Assembly (NCBI GenBank): GCA_037042185.1 | Contig: JAXQJY010000029.1 | Coordinates: 682,001-746,000 of the forward strand | Reading direction: 5' to 3' | DNA from: Sordariomycetes sp. S80-01Y | Lineage: Eukaryota > Ascomycota > Sordariomycetes | DNA: 64,000 bases | Part shown: positions 44,802-55,050 of the stretch, in pieces | Layout: every line of letters begins with the position of its first letter | How positions within the stretch are numbered: the stretch's first letter is position 1 | Made by a program: the position numbers and the translations under genes | Notes under the pieces: model-generated | The model's database searches: none | What the model saw: the letters and a program-made list of their open reading frames with translations, nothing else | What the model was told of the DNA's origin: nothing

Positions 44802-46146
44802 TCATACTTCAACAACATGTGAGCCGATATACTGCTCTTCGGACCACTCAGGGGCTGCTTTCAGATCCTTCATCAATGCCTTCCACGTTGCTTCTTTGCC
44901 ACACTCACTGTCCTTTATTCTCCTCTCAAACCAAACAACCACGGCCTGATGATCCAACTTTGTCCTAGCGCTCATCCACCAAAATCCGAACCGACTCATC
45001 AGCCCAAGCCAAAACCCCAAAGTCCACAGAGCCCTGTGGTCCCCCTCCTCCAAAAGGTTCCTAAAGTCGAAGTCCAGCCGTCCAATGAATGCCAAGTACA
45101 GAAAGTAGTTCTCGGGCAAAGGCGGAAGGTCCTTTATCATGGATAGTATGCGGATAGGCTCGTGGAATAGATTTACGTCAGTATCATCCTCGCGATTGAG
45201 ACCGCACAAGGCTAGCCAGTGGGGAGGAACGTCGAGCAGGGCCCGGGGCGCCCCATTGTAGGCTCGGCTTGGCGTGTCTGAGCTTGAGAACATCCACGAA
45301 AGCATCGTGCCACTCCCGTGGTAGGCTCGTGTAGCTTGAAGAAGGGGCTTGTATCCCAGTTGGAGGGAGAACCAGCTCAGTCTCTCGGGTTCTTCACTGA
45401 ACACCCAGGAATCCTTCACCTCAGCCTCGGGATCAACGATGGAGAAGGCCAGGAGATTGAGCATCATTGAGGACAAAAGTAAGGCGTCGCTTGAATTCTG
45501 GTCCAGCGGCTCTTCCAAGGCTGTTCTGAGTCGTTTCACGGCCAGCTTTTGCTGAAAGTGTTCCGCCACTCGATGTTTCGCGGGAGAAGGTGCGTGCAGT
45601 CGGAGATGCGACGCTGAGACGGCGAGTATGGCGTCGAGAAGATGTGGGTGCGACAGACCGAGGTTGATGATACTTCCGGGGTCTGAATCGGCGCCGAACG
45701 AGTGAAGGGCTGCGAAGACAGTTCCAAAGTGCTTGAGGAGGATGATCCGGGGTGTGCCATATGGGGTTGATGGCTTGGTGATGGTATCCGGGAGGGCGCA
45801 CAGAGGCATCTCTAGACATTCAAGGGGAAGTTTGTGTTTGGTCTGTAGAGCACTAGCTGTAGAAGTAGAAGTAGTCGCATCGGCTGCGTAGACGCATGGT
45901 GTCTGTGTCCGTAGGCATCGGTAACAGGCCGGCCTCGTTTCATCGCACTTGCCCAGAGTCAGCTACCGCTTTGGAATCGGCTCCGAGGACAAAAATCTGA
46001 ACCTTTATTCGCTTGACTTTGCAGGTTGCACAACCGGTCTTTGACTTCGCATGCGTCTTCCGCTTCTGATACTTCCTGGCCTTGACCCCGTCCTGCTGGC
46101 TGAAGGACATGACCTGGAAGTTGGGCTCAGGCATACTCGCAGCCAT
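44802..46146 (-). CDS. Zn2Cys6 transcription factor (Upc2-like)
   Basis: Exons 46146-46003 and 45947-44802 give 429 residues. The intron lies inside the zinc cluster. Joining (GTTCAG donor, CTGAC branch point, GGCAAG acceptor) completes the binuclear cluster CATCKVKRIKCDETRPACYR followed by CLRTQTPC, with cysteine spacing 2-6-6-2-6. Exon 1 has the basic leader (RKYQKRKTHAKSKTG). The rest is the helical fungal-specific domain of the sterol-uptake-regulator kind (LLKHFGTVFAALHSFGAD, LLDAILAVSASHLRLHAP, LLSSMMLNLLAFSIVDPE). It is divergent from the secreted carboxylesterase gene (520 bp between), so local regulation is possible but not shown. Confidence 0.9.
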
Positions 46147-46666
46147 TCGTCATTCAAAAAGCGATGGAATATGTGCAAGAGAAAGACGAAAACGGGAAAC
46201 GAAGGATGTAGAGAAGGTGGAGGGAGACGGCGCTCGGAGGGATAGGGCGAGCTGAAGGTCGGTCGGTGAATGTCGTTTTCCTTTTCGGGCGATAGCGCGG
46301 CATGGCTTACACGGGACGTCGTCGCATTCCTCGCCTGTGTCCCACGACGGGCATGTGCGAAGCAACCGGAGGATAGGCATCAATATGATAAAGGGTTTTG
46401 ACTGGAAGAAGATGGAGCTCAGGGATCTGCGCTCTGGTCGTTTACCATAATCGGCCTAGCTAGTCGGGATTCACCACATCGCCTCCTTTCTCACAAGATT
46501 GTTGCCATGACCTTTGCTGCGCCTACTGGCCGTTGCGTCTCGTCCTCGTTTACCACAATGAGCTTTGGATCCAGGTATATAAGAAACGCTGCAACTTTTG
46601 AAAAACTTGCTGGAACTCTGGACATGCACACGCAATTGTTCATGATCTCGACATACAACAGCTGCA
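46147..46666. promoter_or_regulatory. Divergent promoter region Zn2Cys6 factor / carboxylesterase
   Basis: 520 bp between divergent ATGs. A TATA-like GGTATATAAG is at 46574-46583, about 84 bp before the esterase ATG. No CGG triplet pair can be assigned with confidence. Confidence 0.55.
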
Positions 46667-48361
46667 ATGCTCTCCCAAGCTCTTACCTTCATCTATGCCA
46701 TAGCCGGCACATTTGCCAGCACCCACTCTCCTCCTTGCAAGCCACCTCCCGGGCTTATCGACCTCGGCTACGCCAAGCACGTACCCTCCAGCGTCAACAC
46801 CACATCCTCTGGACACAAGGTGTCGATTTACAAAAACATCCGCTTTGCCAACCCCCCAACAGGTGACCTCCGGTTTCGCCATCCCGACACTGACCTCCCT
46901 GAAGTCTCCAACATCCAAGATGGCGACTTCCCGCCGATGAGCCTTGACTGCATCTCTTCTGCCCCGTCGATGGTCCCGTTCCCTGACCTTGCAGGCAAGA
47001 CATGGGGCCAGGAGGATTGCTTGTTCTTGGATGTTTACGTCCCTGAGGGGGTGAAAGAAGGCGATGATGTGCCGGTCCTACATTTCTTTGTAGGGAGCGC
47101 ATATGCGTTCGGGAGCAAGGATCACTGGTTCAATCCAATGGGATTGTTTGAGTGGATGTTTGAGAAATACGATGGGAAGTTCATCTTCGTTGCAAACAAC
47201 TACCGGTAGGAAGTCCTTTCCGGACCAGTAGGAAGCTCACTGACTCAGATATACAGGCTTGGCGTCAATGGCTTTACATACTCCGAAGACGCTGACATCG
47301 ATGCCAACGTCGGTGTATATGACTGCTTTGCAGCCGCAGAATGGACATCTAAGTATATCCACAAGTTCGGCGGAGACGGTCAGAAAATCACCGTGTCCGG
47401 GCAGAGTGCGGGAGCGGGAATGATATATTACATGTTAGCCCTCAACGGTGGCGAGGGCAAGCTACCTTTTCAGCGGGGGTTGCTCTCGTCCATCGCAGCT
47501 CCCGGGCGTCGTAACGTCACCGAACGTCAGACAGAGTTGTACAATCTTGTGCTAAGCGCGGCAAACTGTACTTCAACGGACTGCCTCCGATCTCTGCCTG
47601 AGGAGGACATGCTCACCGTCAACGACATACTCTTGAACCAGATGCCTACGACTAGCGGGGGCGGTGTACTCGGTCCGGTCATAGGTTTCGGACCTGCACC
47701 AGATGGCAACACTGTACCCGATCATCCCCTCGCTTTGTTCCACGAGGGACGCTACCACAGTGATCTGGATTCTTTGATGCTAGGTAGCATGGCTCTTGAA
47801 GGCAAAGGTCTGTCACATGACGACGATCAGCCAGCGTACTTTCCTACGATGATGCGACAAATTATGCCTACGGCTAGCAACGCTACCGTGGCGGCCATGC
47901 AGTCGCTGTACAACTACCACCCCGATCACCCGGAGCAGTTGGCATGGGACTGGACGACAGATGCGGTGTTTGCGTGCAACGCTTATAATCTCGCCAATGC
48001 CATGCCGGATAGATCGAGCAGGTACATCATGAGCGCACCTCCTGCAACTCACGGCGCCGATCTGTGGTGTAAGCCCTCCCCCATGCCTTGGCGTTCGCTG
48101 ATGCTAACGATCCAAGATTTCTTCTATGTTGATGAGGAGCAGACGCCGCTGGGAGATCAGGTGCCCACTGCTCGCCAATTCCAGACGAAGCTGCTTGACT
48201 TCATACATGGAAAGGATGTGGAGTGGCCTGTGTTTGGCGAGAGGAAGGAGATGTTCAACATCACGGCCGATGGGTTCGAAGCCACCTTGATGCCGGATGA
48301 GCTCCAGGAGCGCTGCAACGCCATCAATCACCTCGTCCTCGATCCCGCGAACGGCGCCTAG
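46667..48361 (+). CDS. Secreted carboxylesterase (type B family)
   Basis: Exons 46667-47205, 47257-48068 and 48117-48361 give 531 residues. Intron 2 (48069-48116, GTAAGC donor, GCTAAC branch point, CCAAG acceptor) is exactly 48 nt. Leaving it in would also be an open frame, but it would insert 16 residues into the conserved His-Gly-Ala-Asp-Leu region. The start MLSQALTFIYAIAGTFASTH is a signal peptide. The oxyanion/strand region IRFANPPTGDLRF and EDCLFLDVYVP, and the nucleophile elbow VSGQSAGAG (serine in Gly-x-Ser-x-Gly), are present. The catalytic His is expected in ATHGADL. The oxyanion stretch FFVGSAYAFGS replaces the usual HGGG-type sequence, which is unusual. Substrate unknown. Confidence 0.9.
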
Positions 48362-48706
48362 TCGATTCTGATAGATGGGACTCGGGTGCTTGATCTGGAA
48401 ACAAACCCGTATGGCATTATTTTGTTGTTGCACTGTCGTCAAATGAGGTGGCAAGGCGAACATCAAATCATCTCCGTGGCAGCTGCTATTTAATAAGGAA
48501 ATTAGGACATATGATGTCAAATATGAATTACGCCTATGAAATGGATTGAAGGTCTTGAGCAGGTCTTGAGCCTCTTTGTGCTCGAAGTGTGGCTCGCCTT
48601 TGGCCGTTGTCGTGCCAACCACAACCCAACCGTATTTACCTTGGGTAGCACCTCGTTCACGAGACGCCAACACTAACTCGTCCGACCTCAACATGCACTC
48701 ACCAAA
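48362..48706. other. Intergenic region before the GT34 gene
   Basis: 345 bp. An upstream ATG at 48693 opens a short out-of-frame reading frame that overlaps the GT34 start at 48707. Confidence 0.5.
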
Positions 48707-49906
48707 ATGCTGTCAAGTACATCAAATAGAACGAGATCAATCGTCCTCGCTTCAGTAGTATTTCTATCGCTATGTCTCGGTCTCGTCTATAGCCACCTAG
48801 ACGCGTGGGCGCCAGCACTGTAGGTCAACCAACTATCTGCGACATTTGCATTCCTCGCTAACTTCCTCCGCAGCAGCCAGCATGCGCAATCACATACTCA
48901 AACATCTATCGGAGTGGACGACCAACTACGGCAGACCTACCTCGGATCAATCTACCAGCCAAGCATAAAGCCCGATGCCAAATCCTACAAGCCATGGGGC
49001 GCATTCGAATGGAAGTTAGCTAAGAAACCTACCTGGACGCAACCTCTCAACGAGCGTTTCTGCATCATCGACCTCGACAACCGGAAATTCGATAAGCCCG
49101 GTCAAATATTCAATGAGCGAATGTCATGGGATAATGCGACGGAAGTACATGGCTTGTCGGCTGGGCTGATGAATCACTGGCTCTACGCGACTATCCACGG
49201 GTACAAATACTACTACATCCAAATCGACGAGTTCGACGATCGGAGGACAAGTTGGAAAAAGCCGGAGATTCTGTCGCAGATTCTTAAAAACCACGAAGCC
49301 TGCATCTACCTGGATTCCGATGCCATCTTCCATCACCTCGACCTGCCGTTCGAGTGGTTGATGAACTACTGGTCCATTCACCCGTCAATGAACTCACTCG
49401 CCTTGGCTCTCGACCCTCAACTGGATCACAATCTCGACAAGTACGGCAAGGTCTACCTGAACACAGGGTTTGTGGTCGCCCAGAACAACGCCCGCACCTT
49501 CGACATCCTCAAGGCCTGGTCCCGGTGCGCGGACGACGACTCGCCGCATCCCGGCTGCGTTGAGTTCCGCACCAACACACCTGGTTCACCAACCGACCAG
49601 GGTGGCTTCGGGACGTACGTGAGGTATGAGTTCGCGGCGGACATCAAGGAGTTGCCCTGCAGCGAGGCCAACGGATACCCCGAGAGTGGGACGGAATGTG
49701 AAGGGGTATTTGTGAAGCATCTGTGGACCGGCAAGGACGACTGGATAAAGACTGCTGTGGGGCAGCAGTTGCCGGGGAGACTGTTGGAGGTTTTTCATGA
49801 GATGTATTTGGCGGAGAAGGACAGTTTCTTCTTGACAGAGGCGGAGCTCATGGCCGGGAAGCTGGGGAAGCCGTTGAACGAGATGCAGCGATCTCACACA
49901 CGATGA
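48707..49906 (+). CDS. GT34-family galactosyl/mannosyltransferase (Gma12/Mnn10 type)
   Basis: Exons 48707-48819 and 48874-49906 (GTAGGT donor, CTAAC branch point, CAGCAG tandem acceptor) give 381 residues. The N-terminus is a short cytosolic stretch (MLSSTSNRTR) and one membrane helix (SIVLASVVFLSLCLGLVY), a type II Golgi layout. The catalytic part has FCIIDLDNRKFDKPGQIF, GYKYYYIQIDEF, the metal-binding Asp motif YLDSDAIF, and LNTGFVVAQNNARTFDIL, as in fungal GT34 enzymes. Such enzymes add mannose or galactose to glycans in the Golgi. The exact sugar is not determinable. The two possible acceptors (48873 and 48876) keep the frame and differ by one serine. Confidence 0.9.
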
Positions 49907-50089
49907 ACTCAGAAAGACGATGATACGCGCGGATTTTGGGTCTTCATTGGCAAATTGGAGTTTCTTGGGCACAATGGGTTGCATTGGACGGCGTCAGAAC
50001 GCATGGTTTGAGCAAAGATATTATTGACATTGCATTACTTGATCAGCTTTTACATGACCACTAGGCAATCGCTGTTCGTGAACCCGCGC

Positions 50090-51109
50090 TCAGGCCTCCT
50101 CATCCGCCCAAACCACAATATTGCGAGGACAATCCTCCATATCCCTAAAAAAGCCCGTTATCTGATTCTCAGTGTACCTCATACTGAAGTGCGTCAGAAC
50201 AAAGGTCGTTTGCGGCCACTTCCTGACGACGCTCTCCAGATCTCCCCATATTGTATGCTTCGTCTTTATGGCCTGGCTTCGGTGCTCTTCGTACAGAAAG
50301 CTGCACTCAGTTATGACAACCGGTATGCCGCGTTTGAGCCACTCCGGCTCGGCGGCGAGGGTCGCGGCCGTGGTGTCGCCCAAGAAGGCGAAGACTGGCT
50401 GTGTGGCGGGCGATGTGATCTCAACCCCTGAGTTTCGCAGCTCTTTGATCTCTGCCACAGGAGTATCCGCGTATTCTGGCTTGAGCTTGTGTGTCGTGGA
50501 CTGGAAGACGTAACCCACGCAGGGCACTGTGTGGTCGCAGTCAAACACCATCGCACTCATCCCTTTGCACCTCCTCAACGGGACGATGTCACCATCTCTA
50601 ACTGCATGCGTCCGATGGGTGTTTAGGAACGCCATCTCCTCCGCACTCCTCCCTGGATCATCGGGATCCTCTTTCTGTTCCTCAACCTCGAAGCCTACGG
50701 CCTCGGCATCTTCAATCTCTATCTCGCCTCCAAGATTCAACATTGTTCTCGAAAGCAGGAAGTTGTTCAGAACCTTCTTCACCGCCGCGGGGCAATAGAA
50801 GTCGGGTGGGTCATCGCGCTTGCAGAACACGGTGGCCAAGAGAGTGTGGTCGGAGTGGCCATGTGTGATGAAGATGTGTTTCGGACGGGCATTGTTGACG
50901 ACTAGCCCCGTGTCTAGGAGGAGGTTGAGCTGGGGGATTACAAAAGAAGTATGCCAGGCCGCTTTGGATCGACCGGTGAGCACGTAGTTTTGGTACGGCT
51001 TCGGGAACCGCCATTCGAGGATATCCGAGCGAGGAGATTGCGGTAGAGGTGTCGCAAAGGCGACAGGTCTCCTATCTGGGGAGTTGTTTTGAGGTTCAGG
51101 AGACCTCAT
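50090..51109 (-). CDS. Metallo-beta-lactamase-fold protein, ribonuclease Z-like
   Basis: 339 residues in one exon from ATG 51109. The zinc site FITHGHSDHTLL (His-x-His-x-Asp-His) is near residue 85. A further histidine lies in MVFDCDHTVPCVGYVFQS and an aspartate in FAFLGDTTAA. A C-terminal histidine is in VLTHFSMRYTENQI. The arrangement is that of tRNase Z (ELAC)-like proteins, which cut 3' trailers from pre-tRNA. Many fungal relatives of this short, divergent type have not been assigned a substrate, so the function remains open. It is convergent with the GT34 gene (183 bp apart). Confidence 0.75.
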   Translation of the reverse strand: MRSPEPQNNSPDRRPVAFATPLPQSPRSDILEWRFPKPYQNYVLTGRSKAAWHTSFVIPQLNLLLDTGLVVNNARPKHIFITHGHSDHTLLATVFCKRDDPPDFYCPAAVKKVLNNFLLSRTMLNLGGEIEIEDAEAVGFEVEEQKEDPDDPGRSAEEMAFLNTHRTHAVRDGDIVPLRRCKGMSAMVFDCDHTVPCVGYVFQSTTHKLKPEYADTPVAEIKELRNSGVEITSPATQPVFAFLGDTTAATLAAEPEWLKRGIPVVITECSFLYEEHRSQAIKTKHTIWGDLESVVRKWPQTTFVLTHFSMRYTENQITGFFRDMEDCPRNIVVWADEEA

Positions 51110-51865
51110 GGCGATTTCCTGCGAAGGCTGCCGGACTTGTGGCTGGTGTCCTTTTGGAGGTTAATAGACGCCCTTGCAACGTCAAGTGACCCAGTTGCTT
51201 AGTGGTAGCTCCCTCGGTGGGCAGCTCAAGTTGGCTTCAGCTGTCTGGAATTGTGTGCCAGTAAGTTGTGTCTGAAAAACCTCTCTTATACATTGAGTTG
51301 ATATTCAGTATACTCTCAGTGGTCTTCCAGAAAGATGTTCGTCGCTTTCTGCCGTGCTCACTTTCCGACGACGGAATCAATGAGGCTTTGGTGCGTCTTT
51401 AAGTAGCGCCCGTTCATGGGCGAGTTTAAGGAGGCCAAGGGATGATAGATTCCAATGATACGAAAAGAAGAGTCTGGGCAATCCGACTCATTCGATATCA
51501 TTCGACACCAAGTGATTTGATGTCAGCAGTAGAGTGAATGTTGAGGCAGAAGTGACGCCGATGACTCCATCGCCGAGTACCCGCTTTTCCACCACGCATT
51601 AGCTGCAGATGTTGACAGCCTCTCATCCCTACAACCCGCAGCAAGACTCATTATGAGCACATAGACTACCTGCGCTCTCGAAGGCATGGTATGCAGCACC
51701 GGAAGCTCCTGGTGGTAGTACACCACTTTGCTGGATGCTGTAACGTTCAGCGCCTCGCACACGCCCCATGCATCACGTCGACAAATTAAGCCATCGCACG
51801 TGTCTCCGATCTATGTCTATTTGTCACTATATGCTTCTTTCCTTAGAAAACCCGAAATTTACGAC
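51110..51865. other. Intergenic region
   Basis: 756 bp between two minus-strand genes. A direct repeat of CATTCGA near 51488-51505 was seen. A tRNA-like word at 51187 was rejected. No gene is supported. Confidence 0.5.
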
Positions 51866-53007
51866 CTAAGGCAGTTCAATTAAGTTGAACTCCTCATCGA
51901 GGTAGTACCACTGCTCGTATTCCTCGGGCTTCTTCGCCGCCGGCTCAATCTTGCTCTCCTCCGGCAAGTCGAACTCCTTGGTTGCGTCCTTGCTGGGGAC
52001 GTACGTCTTGCACCACTTGGGGTTGCTCGTCTGATTGCGCACAATCTCGTTGGGGTCCGACTTGCCCTTCTGGAGGTTCTTCCAGTAGTCGTGGCTCTCG
52101 GAGACAATGTTCTGGACAAAGGTGGCGTTCTGGTACTCCTCGCCCGTGATGGTGTTGAGGCCGTCGCCCTTAATGACCTTGTAGTAGGTGAACCAGTCGT
52201 AGAAGGACTCGCGGAGACCGGGGCGGTACTGGTCGAGGTCCTCGACGGCTGCAGTGTGTCAGTCAAGCTAGCTGACTCTGGAGAGGGTGCTTACAGTTGA
52301 CGTGCTCAGCAAGAGGGTCCTTAACATCGATGGCGATGACCTTCCAGTCTGTTGTCTCGTCCTAATCCCATTTAGCATGCGCCGTTGTCAACCGACATGG
52401 ATATACTTACGTCGATCATGGCTAGACCGCCCAAGATCTTGACCGTCTTCACCTCGCCCACATAGCTCGGCCTCAGCTCGCTGATCTCGAAAATATCCAC
52501 TGGATCGTTGTCGCCGGGGAATCCAGTGAAGTCATGATCATGGTTCGGGTCTTCCCACGTCTGGGGGATGGAGCCGTAGTTGAAAGGGTACGTCTTGTGC
52601 GGCCAGACGCTGTACACGAAGCGCGGCGCATCGTCCTTGTCATCGTGGAAGATGGGATTGAGGGGCTCGTCACGCTTGGTCTCAATCTTGGCGTCGGTCC
52701 AGCGCGGGATCTCGGTGTAGTAGTGAATGATGGACTTGTCATTTGCGTCGGGGTAGAGGGGGATGTCGTGCCAGAAGGAGATGGGGTCTCCGTTCTTCTC
52801 GAGCCAGACGCGCCAATCCTGTGCAGCTTAGAGCCAATTCTTGATGTGAAGGATATTGAAACTTACCATGGTGTTTCTGGCGCCGACCTCGCGGAGTGTC
52901 AAGTCGTTGACGTCGAAATCGCCGGCGTCACGGGCAGCAACAGCCGCGCCGAGGACGGAGACGGGAAGTGCAGCCAAGAGGCGCACCATAGAGAGAGTCG
53001 AGATCAT
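51866..53007 (-). CDS. Family I inorganic pyrophosphatase with secretory-type N-terminus
   Basis: Four exons, 53007-52867, 52818-52411, 52361-52295 and 52248-51866, with GT-AG introns in correct phase, give 332 residues. Residues 1-25 (MISTLSMVRLLAALPVSVLG plus AAVAA) read like a cleavable signal peptide rather than a mitochondrial presequence. The catalytic region has FVYSVWPHKTYPFNYGSIPQ, the signature GDNDPVDIFEI near 130-140, VKILGGLAMIDDETTDWKVI and AIDVKDPLAEHVN. It hydrolyses pyrophosphate to phosphate with Mg2+. Canonical fungal IPP1 is cytosolic, so the leader marks this as a separate, probably secreted or vacuolar/mitochondrial form. Several Asn-x-Ser/Thr sites (for example NATF) would fit glycosylation. 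Confidence 0.93.
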
Positions 53008-54292
53008 TCTGACGGCGTTTACTCAGTCAAATGAATGAAGAAGCAAGCACAAGGTTTCGATGTGTTTGACAAGGACGTGTGTAGCACGAGGAGCGAGCTC
53101 CTGCACCTTTAAATGACTCGGCCCTCCTCATCCACACCCGTGCCTGATCAACACTCTCCAGCATCCGCCTCATCGGGTCCCTTCATGCGCAAAACTTCCC
53201 TACCTCTTCTCGAACCTTTCCCCCTCGGGCGGGTGCAAGTGAGTCGGCGCCGGGTCCGTGTGGGGCACCCCGGTCCGGTCCGCCCACTGAGATCCGGAGA
53301 TGGCTGCACGTGGTCTTGGGGTAGGGGAACAACGTTCTTCAACGTGGACTGCTGTTGGCTGATGGATGTTTGTGCTTTTCTGCACAGAAGGTCAGCGTCG
53401 ATAGTTGCGTGGGGGCAGCGCCTTTTATTTCCGTGCTTACATGGTTCGGGTGGAAGGGTATGGGCTGAGGTCCAGCTTCGATGGCGATACACGTATCGGA
53501 GGAGGCTAGGGGAAACAATAGAAGGGCGAGGCAGGGGTCGACCTGGCGATCATGTTTGAGTCTGTATTGAACACGTGCTCCTAGACAATGCGGACCTGCC
53601 GCTCATTTCTAGGCATCTTTCGACCCACCATACCCAGCAGATTCAAGCTGCCTTGTTCTCGGTAGCATTTATGACAGGGCAGCGCGTTCTCCTTTTCACT
53701 GGAGTGGCCTCTGAGTTTACGTGGTTGGATTTCCAACGCAAGTTTTCGTTGTCGGACATCATACTTCACTTTGCCTCGTCGTCATGGTGTAGGGTATGTC
53801 TTCGTGACCGATCTGAAGTATCGTTTCAAGGTAGAGTGTAATCATGATTTGTTATTTGCTCATGTCCGATAATTGATAACATCGTTCGAAACTGTGACTC
53901 TTTAAACATTGGATCGGCGATTCCTCTTAGTTGGGATGGAAGGGTTTCAAAGAGACTTCGATGACAGGTGTGTCTAATCTGGTCACTTCTTCAACGCGAT
54001 TCACGCTAAACTCTATCCTTTGCTGCTCTGCAATGTTTCCACGAGGAACCCGCCATCTTATTCTCACTTAGTTCCTGAGCATTCCTCCCCTTCTGTTCCT
54101 GATATTGATGATTCTAACCGCCGCTCGGCTCGCTGCAAGATACGGTTTTCAGACGCACAAAAATCTCACTTCGTTCCGAACAGCGCCGAAACCGTCAACC
54201 GCCCTTCCACCCTTGCGCTTGATGTCGTCGTTATCGAGGGGGCCTACGTGAGATGCAGAAGACTCAACCGAATTAATCATTCTCTCTGATCT

Positions 54293-54733
54293 GATAGGCT
54301 CGAAATAGGTAAATTGGGTTGGGTCATCTACCGCACCAGCTACCGCGCTGAGTTCGACCCGTACTGGGCGCAGTTCAGAGACGCCGTGGATGCGCCCGCA
54401 GCGCGGCCAGCCATCGCCTCATCTGAGGCGCCTGAGCCTTTGGACAAGAGAACTGGGAAAATTGTAGAAGATCCTGCACTCGACGGCGCGTCGCCTTGGG
54501 ATCTGCAGTCCAGGTTTCTGTCATGGGCCGAAGAGAGCGAATACAATTTGGCAGTATCATCGATTGGGAATGAGAAATATTCACCACCCACTTATAGTTG
54601 TGTATTCGCTGGTTTGAGCTTCAAGAAGATGGGAGCTTCCATGGTTGCGCCCTACTTCTATGAAGCAGTGCAGACTGACGAGCAATGGTATGTCTTGCTG
54701 CCGTTCCGGCCTCCGCATGTTAACGGGTGGTGA
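54293..54733 (+). pseudogene. Hypothetical protein fragment (degenerate or missing first exon)
   Basis: The frame reads GKLGWVIYRTSYRAEFDPYW near its start, then ALDGASPWDLQSRFLSWAEE. This resembles a widespread fungal hypothetical family whose members begin with a GxxIYR block and carry a DGAS...RFxxW block. No ATG is in frame (the first codon of the open stretch is TTG). The upstream frame (54020-54247) does not splice on in a consistent phase with the visible GTGAGA donor. I take it for a remnant or a gene whose first exon I cannot place. Confidence 0.35.
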
Positions 54734-54755
54734 TTTCAATTTCAATTTCAATTTC
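54734..54755 (+). repeat. TTTCAA hexamer repeat
   Basis: Three and a half tandem copies directly follow the stop of the fragment. It is a simple microsatellite. Confidence 0.8.
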
Positions 54756-55050
54756 TTATCATTTGTGAAACGAGGCTGTTTGTTATTTGTATTCCTCCTA
54801 TTCTTGGAAAAGATTGCTGGTCAGGTAACTCATCCAGAAGTCAGAAGACGACCAGCGGCTTGGGTTGTCACATCCTCCTCGTGGATTTCTGCCGGGTCAC
54901 TCCAACTTTGAGCTTCCAAAGATACAATGTCCTGAAACATTTCTCTCAAATGACTAAACTTGATGCGAGGCATTGGTGGCAATCAGTCTTTGAGATATTC
55001 TCCAGATTAAAACGCCATCGCCTCTAATTGGCTCTCTATCAATATGTATA

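Larger units (their letters stand above)
53008..55050. other. 2-kb gene-poor stretch
   Basis: It lies between pyrophosphatase and the first SIT transporter. It holds one fragment with weak similarity to a common fungal family (54293-54733, listed separately) and a (TTTCAA)n run at 54734-54755. No other gene is supported. Confidence 0.5.

Noticed and set aside
51187-51235. A tRNA-like word (TTGCTTAGTGGTAG) followed by GCTCAAGTTGG
   Set aside because: It resembles A and B boxes, but no acceptor or anticodon stem can be folded and the B box is wrong.
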